Origin: Candidatus Thalassarchaeaceae archaeon
GTDB lineage: Archaea > Thermoplasmatota > Poseidoniia > Poseidoniales > Thalassarchaeaceae
Assembly (NCBI GenBank): GCA_030747885.1
Contig: JASLJW010000063.1
Coordinates: 1 to 22,243, forward strand
Length of the DNA stretch: 22,243 nucleotides
Direction of reading: 5' to 3'
Made by a program: the position numbers and the translations under genes. Positions 1 through 7,278 of this stretch are shown piece after piece. Numbering within the stretch: position 1 is the first letter of the stretch; each line of letters begins with the position of its first letter. The notes below the pieces were generated by a model. The model was given only the letters and a program-made list of their open reading frames with translations. It ran no database searches and was not told the origin of the DNA.

Positions 1-891
1 CAAACTGGTGAACCATTGTTGATGACACGTACAGAAAATGGATTGAATTGTATTTCCAATGTTTGTACACATCGAGGAATGATCATTCAATCCGAACCTT
101 GTAATGGGAAGATATTGCAGTGCCCGTATCATGGACGCACATTCGACCTGAATGGGATTTTTCGAAATATGCCAGCATTTGAAAATGTAGAAGATTTTCC
201 AACTATGGATGATAATTTGAAACAATTTCCAACTGGTGATTGGAATGGTTTGATTTTCGCAAGCATCACTCCTGAAAAATCATTTGATGAATGGATTCGA
301 CCAGTCAAAGAGCGGATGTCTTGGTGGGCCAATCGTAATGAAATGAAACGTGATCTAAGTAGAGATAGGGATTGGATTATTGAAACAAATTGGGCACTTT
401 ATGTCGATAATTATCTTGAAGGATTCCATATCCCATTTGTGCATGCTGATCTTAATTCTGTTTTGGATTACAACGATTACACAACTGAATTATTTGATGG
501 CGGAGTTCTTCAGATTGGAATTGCAAGTGAAGGAGAACCTTTCTTCGATATTCCTGAAAGTTCAGCAGACCATGGAAAGAAAATTGCCGCATACTATTGG
601 TGGCTATTTCCTGGTTTGATGCTGAATATCTATCCATGGGGAATATCAGTGAACATTGTCGTTCCTGAAGCTGTAGATAAAACTCGAGTCATCTATCAGG
701 GATATGTCACCGATCCTGAAATGCTTGGCCAAGGAGCTGGAGGAGACCTAGATAAAGTCGAACTTGAAGACCAATTCGTGGTTGAAGGATGCCTTCGAGG
801 AGTCCGTTCAAGTGCATACAATCGAGGCCGTTATTCTCCTGAAATGGAACGTGGTGTGCATCACTTTCATAGAATGCTAATTCGCAAATAG
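1..891 (+). CDS. Rieske non-heme iron oxygenase, alpha-subunit type (5' end missing)
   Basis: The reading frame is open from the first base, so the gene starts upstream of the window; 296 residues are visible. An N-terminal Rieske [2Fe-2S] domain has its ligands at visible residues C22-x-H24 and C41-x2-H44 (CTH and CPYH). The catalytic SRPBCC domain follows: DNYLEGFHIPFVH supplies the bridging Asp136 and iron-ligand His143 and His148, and Asp257 in LEDQFVVE is the likely third ligand of the 2-His-1-carboxylate iron site. The ending, GRYSPEMERGVHHFH, is typical of choline monooxygenase/phenylpropionate-dioxygenase-like alpha subunits. The family uses O2 and electrons from a reductase to hydroxylate or demethylate organic substrates. 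The substrate cannot be told from sequence. Full-length relatives have about 340-400 residues, so some 40-100 are missing. The ATG at 22 is inside the Rieske domain and is not the start. Confidence 0.9.
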   Translation, partial: QTGEPLLMTRTENGLNCISNVCTHRGMIIQSEPCNGKILQCPYHGRTFDLNGIFRNMPAFENVEDFPTMDDNLKQFPTGDWNGLIFASITPEKSFDEWIRPVKERMSWWANRNEMKRDLSRDRDWIIETNWALYVDNYLEGFHIPFVHADLNSVLDYNDYTTELFDGGVLQIGIASEGEPFFDIPESSADHGKKIAAYYWWLFPGLMLNIYPWGISVNIVVPEAVDKTRVIYQGYVTDPEMLGQGAGGDLDKVELEDQFVVEGCLRGVRSSAYNRGRYSPEMERGVHHFHRMLIRK

Positions 892-939
892 AATACACTA
901 TCCTACAGTGTTAAAGGCGGATGTCTGTTGGAATAGATT

Positions 940-1287
940 ATGTCTATCATAACTGCATACAATGACGCTTGGAGAAACGGAGATGTTGACGCTCTAGCGG
1001 AAATTCTACATGATGAATTTGTATTCAACCCTCATGTTGGAGGAATGACGATGGGTAAGTCCGATGTGTTAGGATTTGCAGGCGGCGATAATGCACCTAC
1101 TTCCGAAAACGATAGGATTCTATTCGAAAACAACGAAGTTGGAGTAGCTCACTCAATCGTACACTTTGCAAATGGATCGACTTCTGAAGCGGTGCTATCC
1201 TTCCTTCGATTCAAAGATGGAAAGATCATCTTGATGGAAACAGGTGCAACCCCTCTCTCTGATGACTACCAATTGATTGGAAATTGA
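940..1287 (+). CDS. SnoaL/NTF2-like small protein
   Basis: 115 residues starting at an ATG 48 bases after the oxygenase stop, same strand. The pattern of an N-terminal helix (ITAYNDAWRNGDVDALAEIL), then FVFNPHVGG, and C-terminal strands (AVLSFLRFKDGKIILME) is the cone-shaped alpha+beta fold of SnoaL-like/NTF2-like proteins. Members include polyketide cyclases, dehydratases, isomerases and the beta subunits of ring-hydroxylating dioxygenases. Adjacency to a Rieske alpha subunit makes a partner role conceivable, but the protein is shorter than usual beta subunits (about 160-190 residues), so this is inference only. It converges with the next gene, leaving only 3 bases between stop codons. Confidence 0.75.
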   Translation: MSIITAYNDAWRNGDVDALAEILHDEFVFNPHVGGMTMGKSDVLGFAGGDNAPTSENDRILFENNEVGVAHSIVHFANGSTSEAVLSFLRFKDGKIILMETGATPLSDDYQLIGN

Positions 1288-1290
1288 ATA

Positions 1291-1740
1291 TCATTCAACT
1301 TCTCTAACAACCATTGGAATACCACGTTCTTCGGCTAAATCAATGATTGTGCGAGTCCATTTACTAGTAGGACTAGGGAATGCAAGGATATGAGTGGCTG
1401 CATTCAGAAGATTATCTGTAAGAGATGTAGGGGCCTCTCCACGGCCTGAATCTTGGAGACCTTGCCGTGGATCGGCCCATTCTTCTGAAAATACTACAAA
1501 TGGAATTGCATGGTTATTCGCCCACCTCTCTGCAAGATAATCAACTCCGCTAGCACCCCCAACGATTACTATATCTGGATATGCTTCGGTTTCAATCCAA
1601 TCTTCAATTGATTCCTCTATAACTGAGTAATCGTAAAACCTGCTAGAACCTACAATTACTAGATTGATTACTCGTCCATCTTGATTCAAATCTTTTCCAC
1701 CGAGACGCTCGAGGTCTCTCGCGCCACTATGGTTGCTCAT
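1291..1740 (-). CDS. SLOG-family (YspA/DUF2493-like) nucleotide-binding protein
   Basis: 149 residues from the ATG at 1740; an in-frame TTG at 1749 is possible but less likely. A Rossmann-like core is visible: a first strand INLVIVGSSRFYD, the glycine-rich loop VGGASGVDYLAERWA (about residues 60-74), and a late SPTSKWTRTIIDLAEERGIP segment (about 123-141). That spacing is typical of the SLOG superfamily (DprA, LOG, YspA/DUF2493), whose members bind nucleotides or nucleotide-derived ligands and sometimes act in stress or defence signalling. No partner enzyme (TIR, nuclease or ADP-ribose processing) adjoins it. It is the last of six minus-strand genes, with a T-run and a TATA-like box between it and the previous gene, so it may have its own promoter. 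Confidence 0.75.
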   Translation of the reverse strand: MSNHSGARDLERLGGKDLNQDGRVINLVIVGSSRFYDYSVIEESIEDWIETEAYPDIVIVGGASGVDYLAERWANNHAIPFVVFSEEWADPRQGLQDSGRGEAPTSLTDNLLNAATHILAFPSPTSKWTRTIIDLAEERGIPMVVREVE

Positions 1741-1762
1741 AGTGAGCAATCACAATAGGACC

Positions 1763-1772
1763 GGATAAATCC
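1763..1772 (-). promoter_or_regulatory. TATA-like box for a possibly leaderless SLOG-gene transcript
   Basis: The minus strand reads GGATTTATCC, itself a small palindrome, centred about 27 bases before the ATG at 1740. No Shine-Dalgarno sequence precedes that ATG, and an archaeal leaderless transcript would place its TATA element about here. Weak evidence from a single site. Confidence 0.3.
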
Positions 1773-1782
1773 TTTGAAGAAC

Positions 1783-1788
1783 AAAAAA
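1783..1788 (-). terminator. Possible U-run terminator after the CREST hydrolase gene
   Basis: Six consecutive T on the minus strand, 9 bases after the hydrolase stop codon. Archaeal RNA polymerase often terminates at short U-tracts without a hairpin. It fits separation of the SLOG gene from the upstream run, but the tract is short. Confidence 0.3.
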
Positions 1789-1796
1789 CGAGAAAT

Positions 1797-2822
1797 TTAC
1801 TCGGATTCATCAGAATTTACAATTCTCTCGGAAACAAAATGGAGATAGAAACACCACGTTGCAAAGGCGCAAAGCAGATGCCACAAACCGTGAATTTGGA
1901 AGATAGAATCAGGTAAACAAAATGCTGAACCATCTCTACCATATGGCCAAATTAACATTCCAATAATGAATGAACTGACCCCCATTACAAACCATTGTTG
2001 AGTTGGCCGGTGAATAGAAGGTGGAGTGGTTTCATTGACCAATATCGAAAATAAGACAAATGTGGCACAAAGTGCAACTAGTTGCCAAGGCCAAGTTGTC
2101 GAGTAAGTTAGCAATGCAAGAGTAATTGGTGCTGCACTCAGAATGAATATTCGTTCTAATGAACCATAGGAGGTTCGCTCAAGGAATATTCTAAGTTCAA
2201 AAATAATCCATAATCCAATGCATTCAGCCCATACGAAATCTCTGAAGAAACCAAATCGACGGAGACCTTCTCCAATTCCAACTATATCGTCACTATTTCG
2301 GAAGAATTCTATTCCCAATACCAACAAGGAGAAAATGATATGGTTGCGAACAAAAATTTCGTCAGACCAACCAAGGAATGATTTCAACCGATACAACACA
2401 GGAAAGAGAATGAAAACTAACATTCCACTCCAATCGAAAAATGCGCCCAAAACTGTCCGCGTACCATGCATCGCAAAACTGCCAAGGCCAATCGAAATTA
2501 CTGCTCCAGCGTAAACAACTGGAATTACTCCACCACGAGTAAATCCATTTTGATCTGTATTTTCCTGCTGATCTGTTCGATGAAGAATGAGTAACCCAAC
2601 GACCACAAATGCAAGGTTAGTCAGTGTATTTACTGGTTCAAGAAACAATCCAGAAACAAAACTCTCACACCAAGCAAATTCTCCTTCTTCGTAATTACCA
2701 GCCGGCCACAAATCCATCAAAGTTACAATAACATAGAGAAATAATAGGGATGCAGACACAATGAATCCAATTGTAAATCTCTTTCCAAAAGGATTTGTTC
2801 TGGAAGTTGATATTTTCGACAT
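1797..2822 (-). CDS. CREST-superfamily (alkaline ceramidase-like) integral membrane hydrolase
   Basis: 341 residues with several hydrophobic segments, starting near residues 17-38, 66-82, 98-115, 132-147, 161-172, 224-260, 276-293 and 309-328. The superfamily signature is present: CE at 52-53, EPxNT at 62-66 in the first conserved helix, S115-x3-H119 (GSFAMH), Asp130 (FFDWSG), and H311-x3-H315 (HGLWH) near the C-terminus. In characterised ceramidases and PAQR receptors the Asp and His residues coordinate a catalytic zinc that hydrolyses an amide bond within the membrane. All predicted ligands are intact, so it is probably active. The substrate is unknown because archaea are not known to make ceramides. 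An AAGGTG Shine-Dalgarno sequence lies 5 bases before the ATG, and the gene starts 28 bases after the ABC-F stop, suggesting co-transcription. Confidence 0.8.
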   Translation of the reverse strand: MSKISTSRTNPFGKRFTIGFIVSASLLFLYVIVTLMDLWPAGNYEEGEFAWCESFVSGLFLEPVNTLTNLAFVVVGLLILHRTDQQENTDQNGFTRGGVIPVVYAGAVISIGLGSFAMHGTRTVLGAFFDWSGMLVFILFPVLYRLKSFLGWSDEIFVRNHIIFSLLVLGIEFFRNSDDIVGIGEGLRRFGFFRDFVWAECIGLWIIFELRIFLERTSYGSLERIFILSAAPITLALLTYSTTWPWQLVALCATFVLFSILVNETTPPSIHRPTQQWFVMGVSSFIIGMLIWPYGRDGSAFCLPDSIFQIHGLWHLLCAFATWCFYLHFVSERIVNSDESE

Positions 2823-2827
2823 AATAG

Positions 2828-2833
2828 CACCTT
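2828..2833 (-). promoter_or_regulatory. Shine-Dalgarno sequence of the CREST hydrolase gene
   Basis: AAGGTG on the minus strand, 5 bases before the ATG at 2822. It supports this start and translation from a shared message with the ABC-F gene. Confidence 0.6.
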
Positions 2834-2850
2834 ATTATTTCTTAGTGACT

Positions 2851-4494
2851 TTATTTGGATGTTCTACGCATAAATGCCGAATAATTTCCAGGGTATACTT
2901 TCAATGAACCCTCTCCAGGTAGATGCCAAATTGTATTGCAAACCTGATCCAAGAAATATCGGTCGTGACTTACAATTACGAGGGTTCCATCATATTGTGC
3001 AAGGGCATCTTCCAACGCTTCCTTGGCTTGAATATCTAGATGGTTTGTTGGCTCATCTAACAACAATACATTGTTCTCTTCCAATAACAGTTTAAGCATC
3101 GCAATTCGAGCTCGTTCGCCTCCACTCAAATCTTCTAATTTGGTACTCACCTGCTCAGATGTAAATTGAAATTGACCCAAGAGTGCTCGAATGTCACCAT
3201 ACTCCATCCTGGGTTTGAGTTTCTGTATTTGTTCTACAGGAGTCGATTGGAATTCCAATGTTCGATGATCTTGATGGAAATATCCAATCTGCACCCCTGG
3301 TGGGACATCGATTTTTCCCGAATCCAATGGAACCTCTCCAATTAAAACCCGCAAAAGTGTAGTCTTTCCCGCTCCATTTCCTCCAACAATCCCAATCCTT
3401 TGTCCTTTGGAAATTCCTACTCGGACATTATCTAAAATAGGCCGTTGTAATCCCTCAAAGGTGAGGTTTGCTTCATCTAAATCTGCTATTTCCATACTCG
3501 CCTTATCTGTAGCAGTCAATTGGAAATTCAAGTTCTTACGTTGCCTAGGTTTGATCGACTTTAGCCAACGTAATTCTCCCTGAGCACGATTTAACATGAA
3601 TCTCTTTTGAGATATTGACTTGTCGTATTTGTTGGCACTCTTCATTGATTGAAGAGCTCCTTTCAAGCGCTTGATTTCCTTCTCTGCTTTTTCGATTCGA
3701 TCATCGAGTGTCTGAAGGAACAATTCCTTCTGTTGCATAAATCCGGAATAATTTCCTTTGAATCCTTTGATTTTAGCATCTGCAACTTCAACGATATTAT
3801 TTGCAACTCGATCAAGAAAATATCGATCGTGACTAACAATCAACAAGGCTCCTTCAAACCGTAGAAGAAATTCTTCCAACCATTCTAAAGTCTCAATATC
3901 AAGATGATTTGTCGGTTCGTCAAGGAAGAGTACATCGATGTCATCAAGTCCCACCAATTGACGAGCAAGCGCAACTTTAGCACGTTCTCCCCCTGAAAGA
4001 TTCGACAGAGGCATATCCAATGGGTGGTGGCCAAGACCTAAACTTTCCATAATATTCTGAGCATGCCCAGCAGCATCCATCCCACCTGATTTTGCCATCA
4101 TTGATTGTAATTCAGAATAACGATCCATTACTGGCTGCCAATCAGAATCATAAAACGACGGGTCTGCCATCTGAGCCTCTATTGATGCAATTTCATTTTC
4201 TAAATCCTCAAACTGGCGACCTCGTCGTCCAAGTTCCTCTTCGATGGTTGCATCTTCATCAAGATCACGAATCTGAGTTAGGTAAGCTAATCTCAAACCT
4301 GGTGAGAATTTGATGTCCCCCATATCCACTTCTTGGTCAGAAACAAGATTGAGAAGAGTGGTTTTTCCAGAACCATTGTGTCCAACGATTCCAATCCTAT
4401 CACCCTCTTCAATTCGGAGTGAAATACCCTCAAAAACCACCTTGGGTCCGAAGGCCTTGTGGATATCATCGATGAGAATCAGTTCTCTCGTCAA
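2851..4494 (-). CDS. ABC-F family ATPase (ribosome-associated type)
   Basis: 547 residues, two ABC ATPase cassettes and no membrane segment. Cassette 1: Walker A GHNGSGKTT (38-46), signature LSGGE (166-170), Walker B VLFLDEPTNHLD (188-199). Cassette 2: Walker A GGNGAGKTT (371-379), signature LSGGE (456-460), Walker B LLLDEPTNHLD (477-487), and an SHDRYFLD switch in both. The charged linker at about 262-325 is the P-site tRNA-interaction motif that defines ABC-F proteins. Members act at the ribosomal E site to relieve stalled or drug-bound ribosomes, or gate translation by energy state. The start is a TTG preceded by GGCGGTGG; no ATG or GTG is available between the upstream stop and the first domain. 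No long C-terminal coiled coil of Uup type is present. Confidence 0.93.
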   Translation of the reverse strand: MTRELILIDDIHKAFGPKVVFEGISLRIEEGDRIGIVGHNGSGKTTLLNLVSDQEVDMGDIKFSPGLRLAYLTQIRDLDEDATIEEELGRRGRQFEDLENEIASIEAQMADPSFYDSDWQPVMDRYSELQSMMAKSGGMDAAGHAQNIMESLGLGHHPLDMPLSNLSGGERAKVALARQLVGLDDIDVLFLDEPTNHLDIETLEWLEEFLLRFEGALLIVSHDRYFLDRVANNIVEVADAKIKGFKGNYSGFMQQKELFLQTLDDRIEKAEKEIKRLKGALQSMKSANKYDKSISQKRFMLNRAQGELRWLKSIKPRQRKNLNFQLTATDKASMEIADLDEANLTFEGLQRPILDNVRVGISKGQRIGIVGGNGAGKTTLLRVLIGEVPLDSGKIDVPPGVQIGYFHQDHRTLEFQSTPVEQIQKLKPRMEYGDIRALLGQFQFTSEQVSTKLEDLSGGERARIAMLKLLLEENNVLLLDEPTNHLDIQAKEALEDALAQYDGTLVIVSHDRYFLDQVCNTIWHLPGEGSLKVYPGNYSAFMRRTSK

Positions 4495-4545
4495 TAGACC
4501 ACCGCCAATCTGAACCGCAAGGTTTGCCCCTCATGACCCTTCGGG

Positions 4546-6447
4546 CTATTTCTTCTTGAATTTAGAAGACAAATCATCAAAGTAATCATCAGTGGTAAAG
4601 AAATCATCAGAGGCATCGGAAATGTCTAATTTCGATTTGAATTGTTCCAATAGGTCAATTTCTGGCGAAGAAGATTTGGCTGGTATTCTGTACACTGCAG
4701 GTCCATCCCAGTCCTCGCCGACATCGTTCCATACCGCACCGAATTTTCCTAGATGTTGTACTCTATTTTCGGCTGAGTCCCAGTTATTCGGCTCGCCAGG
4801 CCCCCAGTTCGTGTAAGACCAAGGTCGGCCATCAGACCAGTACCAGTCTTCAGCACCTGGGCCCACTTTGCCAGGATCACCGGGTTTACGGTCTGCGACT
4901 GCGAGAGGTTTTCCACGGTATCGAGCCCCTTTCCTGATTCCACCGAGCCATACCGGTGCCCCGCCGGAAATTCGAGTGATTTCTTCGTTCTCCTCCGCGC
5001 TGGTGACTGAAGCGATATGTCCTCCCATTGCCCGAGCACGTTCGTTGTGCCAATGCCATCCCTTGTGCTCATCAGCAAATACGTATTTATCGTCAGAATT
5101 CAAGATGGGTTCACTCAAGATAGGTTCACTTGTCTTGCGAAACTGTTCAATCTGGATTTCTTGAGCATCCGCCTCTTGGCGCATGGTCCAATCCCACCAT
5201 TCTGGACCGTCCTTTTGTGCACTCAAGTACTTCCCATGACAGGACTTCAAATAGACTACATCGTTACTGCGGTATTCGACTGTGAATTCCTCCCATCCGC
5301 CAGGTGGTGCCTCTCTACTATTGATTTTCACGCTGCCGTCGGGCTGTGCTGACACATACATGTCGAATGGACCCCTGAGTGCAATCTTGCCATTTTGCCG
5401 TTGTTCCACACGGAAATATTCCCCCACATGAACGACGTCAGTGTTCCATAACACCCTTCCTTCGGGCGTTGCACTCAGGTACTTCCCGTGTACGCCCTTA
5501 AGAGATATTTCTCCTTGAAGCATGTCTCTGGACAAGGGCTTTGTAGAGGGTTGAGAAGTTTGATTCATTCTGTCTTCTAATCTGATCAGCTTTTGTCGAA
5601 TGTCTTCTGGTATTTTGGGGTCATCGCGATTCCAAGGACGGTATTTTTGATGCGATTCCTCAGGTTTGATGGAATTGTATGTGTCTTTGAGACGATCGCT
5701 TTCGCTTCCCCCAGTGCCGAAATATGCTTGGCCCTTGTATTTGCCAGATCGGTACGCATAGAGCCCTTTGACCAGCCAATCACCAAGAAATGGATGGTGG
5801 CCACCAACACTTAGTCCCAAAGCACGGGCAAATTCAGCCGCTTTCTCGGGGTCATGAAGGTGCTGGCCGTGGCGAGTGATTGTGTGAAAGATTTCAATGC
5901 TGGCGGGACATGGTGGAATGTCGAAGTCAACGCGGTCATGTAGAGTGTAACCTCCATCTGAAAATACACGTATGCTCCATCGCCCCTCAGACTGCCCTGG
6001 TAATGATGCATTATCCATATGTTTGTCTCTTAGCCATCCCCATCGATCTCCGTGTTCGATGTCTTTTGCATTAACAGGATAGATACCAACCCAAGCGTCG
6101 TTACTACTGGGGCGATTATTGATTCTGAAACGAACTGGTTTGCCGGGTACTGCTTCCAAAATCTCTATGGATGAACCAGAATATGTTATATTGAAATCTA
6201 GATAAGAAATTCGATTGTAGCCGCCATCCTTGAACAGTCTAACGCTCCATTCACCTGCTCCCTGTGCAGGTAGAGTGATGTGGCTGACATCTACATCCCG
6301 CATCCATTTCCAACGATCTCCATGTTCATTGTCTCCTGAGCCAGCTTTGAATAGCCCAATCCATGCATCTTCATTGAGACGAGAATGCATTACTCGAACG
6401 ATGATTTCCTTTCCGGGTTCACTTTGAATTACTTTGATTTCATTCAC
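4546..6447 (-). CDS. Multidomain cytosolic lectin-like protein: two beta-sandwich repeats, fascin-like domain, C-type lectin domain
   Basis: 633 residues from a GTG with a Shine-Dalgarno sequence. Residues about 8-88 and 95-177 are two copies of one module; both contain DAW(I/V)G and EHGDRW(K/G)W(M/L)RD, and end GEWSVRLFKDGGY or GRWSIRVFSDGGY. They resemble SKICH-like beta-sandwiches. Residues 180-300 are unassigned (GKYKGQAYFGTGG). Residues 310-435 look fascin-like beta-trefoil, with HGKYLSA at 320 and 404. Residues 452-590 form a C-type lectin domain (WYWSDGRPWSYTNWGPGEPNNW) with the EPN triplet at 552-554 and WND at 573-575, the residues used for Ca2+ and mannose-type sugar binding. The lectin domain has no cysteine, and there is no signal peptide or membrane helix, suggesting a cytosolic location. 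The tail (600-633) is acidic, then lysine-rich. Its function is not known. Confidence 0.8.
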   Translation of the reverse strand: MNEIKVIQSEPGKEIIVRVMHSRLNEDAWIGLFKAGSGDNEHGDRWKWMRDVDVSHITLPAQGAGEWSVRLFKDGGYNRISYLDFNITYSGSSIEILEAVPGKPVRFRINNRPSSNDAWVGIYPVNAKDIEHGDRWGWLRDKHMDNASLPGQSEGRWSIRVFSDGGYTLHDRVDFDIPPCPASIEIFHTITRHGQHLHDPEKAAEFARALGLSVGGHHPFLGDWLVKGLYAYRSGKYKGQAYFGTGGSESDRLKDTYNSIKPEESHQKYRPWNRDDPKIPEDIRQKLIRLEDRMNQTSQPSTKPLSRDMLQGEISLKGVHGKYLSATPEGRVLWNTDVVHVGEYFRVEQRQNGKIALRGPFDMYVSAQPDGSVKINSREAPPGGWEEFTVEYRSNDVVYLKSCHGKYLSAQKDGPEWWDWTMRQEADAQEIQIEQFRKTSEPILSEPILNSDDKYVFADEHKGWHWHNERARAMGGHIASVTSAEENEEITRISGGAPVWLGGIRKGARYRGKPLAVADRKPGDPGKVGPGAEDWYWSDGRPWSYTNWGPGEPNNWDSAENRVQHLGKFGAVWNDVGEDWDGPAVYRIPAKSSSPEIDLLEQFKSKLDISDASDDFFTTDDYFDDLSSKFKKK

Positions 6448-6452
6448 ATTTA

Positions 6453-6458
6453 TCCCTC
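6453..6458 (-). promoter_or_regulatory. Shine-Dalgarno sequence deciding the GTG start of the lectin-like gene
   Basis: GAGGGA on the minus strand, 5 bases before the GTG at 6447. The ATG overlapping this codon, at 6448, is followed at once by TGA, so GTG is the start. Confidence 0.6.
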
Positions 6459-6476
6459 AATTTCAACTTAACATGA

Positions 6477-7235
6477 TTACAAAATCATTGGATCGTCTTC
6501 GTCATCAGAGGTTTTCGGTTCAGGTAAAGCAGGTGGTAACGATGCAAATACATCTCTTACTCTTTCTTCGATTTCTACCGCTTTCTCGGCTAGTTCTGAA
6601 AGAGGGATCTCCTTTTTGATCAAATCTGAAATTGCTTCAAGAGCCAATATTGCTGCTCGCGCATCTGGGAACATTGGGTTAACCGGTGGAATAAGTGCAA
6701 TTACTTCCACACCCAATCTATCTGCTTCTGCTAGTAAATATCCTGTAATTCCAGGAACAACGCCGTGTTCTACACATTCAATGCCTAATTCGTCAAGAGC
6801 TGCTCGACCAGAATCTGTAGAAGATACACCGAACAAACGGTCTCTTTCCTCTTCACCAAAACTTGGCAAAACCAATCCATCAACAACAATCAAACGTTCG
6901 AAACGACCATCTTGAAACCATTTCAAAACAGTTTCACCAAATGCTAAATTGTATTCTTCGGGGAATGGAATATCACTCACAAATGCCCCTAAATCATCGC
7001 CTTGGTAGATTCGTACTGGATGTTGCGGGCGTCGTCCTCTAACGAGTGCCATAGCTGGAAAGGAATCGCTCAAAACTGAACCTAATTGTTCTAAATCGAA
7101 TGCTTTGATAATTCGATCAACAGCTATTGCTCCTACTGCCCCTTTGGAATTGAAGCCACAGATTGCAGTCCCCCCAAGGCGATCTGTTCTAGTCCCTTCA
7201 TGCAAGGCCAATTCAAACGGACGTGGCAGACCCAT
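6477..7235 (-). CDS. PAC2-family protein (proteasome assembly chaperone-like), paralog 1
   Basis: 252 residues from the ATG at 7235, chosen because a strong AAGGAGGGGG precedes it. A longer frame to 7319 would overlap the surface-protein gene by 41 bases. The PAC2 fold is suggested by alternating strands and helices (LGGTAICGFNSKGAVGAIAVDRII; VPGITGYLLAEADRLGVEVIALIPP; FPDARAAILALEAI) and by clear similarity to the second PAC2 gene at 18991, notably the GV(V/I)xGxTGxLLxE and PDARAA motifs. Archaeal PAC2 proteins (PbaA/PbaB) are homo-oligomers related to eukaryotic Pba1-Pba2, and some bind 20S proteasome rings. This copy ends DEDDPMIL, lacking the HbYX proteasome-docking tyrosine, so it may not dock. 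It lies 43 bases after the surface-protein gene and 29 bases before the lectin-like gene. Confidence 0.85.
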   Translation of the reverse strand: MGLPRPFELALHEGTRTDRLGGTAICGFNSKGAVGAIAVDRIIKAFDLEQLGSVLSDSFPAMALVRGRRPQHPVRIYQGDDLGAFVSDIPFPEEYNLAFGETVLKWFQDGRFERLIVVDGLVLPSFGEEERDRLFGVSSTDSGRAALDELGIECVEHGVVPGITGYLLAEADRLGVEVIALIPPVNPMFPDARAAILALEAISDLIKKEIPLSELAEKAVEIEERVRDVFASLPPALPEPKTSDDEDDPMIL

Positions 7236-7240
7236 TGTTT

Positions 7241-7250
7241 CCCCCTCCTT
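7241..7250 (-). promoter_or_regulatory. Strong Shine-Dalgarno sequence deciding the PAC2 paralog 1 start
   Basis: The minus strand reads AAGGAGGGGG, ending 5 bases before the ATG at 7235. It lies in the short gap after the surface-protein stop and shows that the frame continuing upstream to 7319 is not the true start. Confidence 0.75.
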
Positions 7251-7278
7251 ACTGGATTTATTGAACCCCTCGTAGATT

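Noticed and set aside
4518..4545. Small hairpins (GCCC-GAA-GGGT; AACC-TTGC-GGTT) after the lectin-like gene as a terminator
   Set aside because: Stems are only about 4 bp, no T-run follows, and the ABC-F gene starts close by, so read-through is likely.
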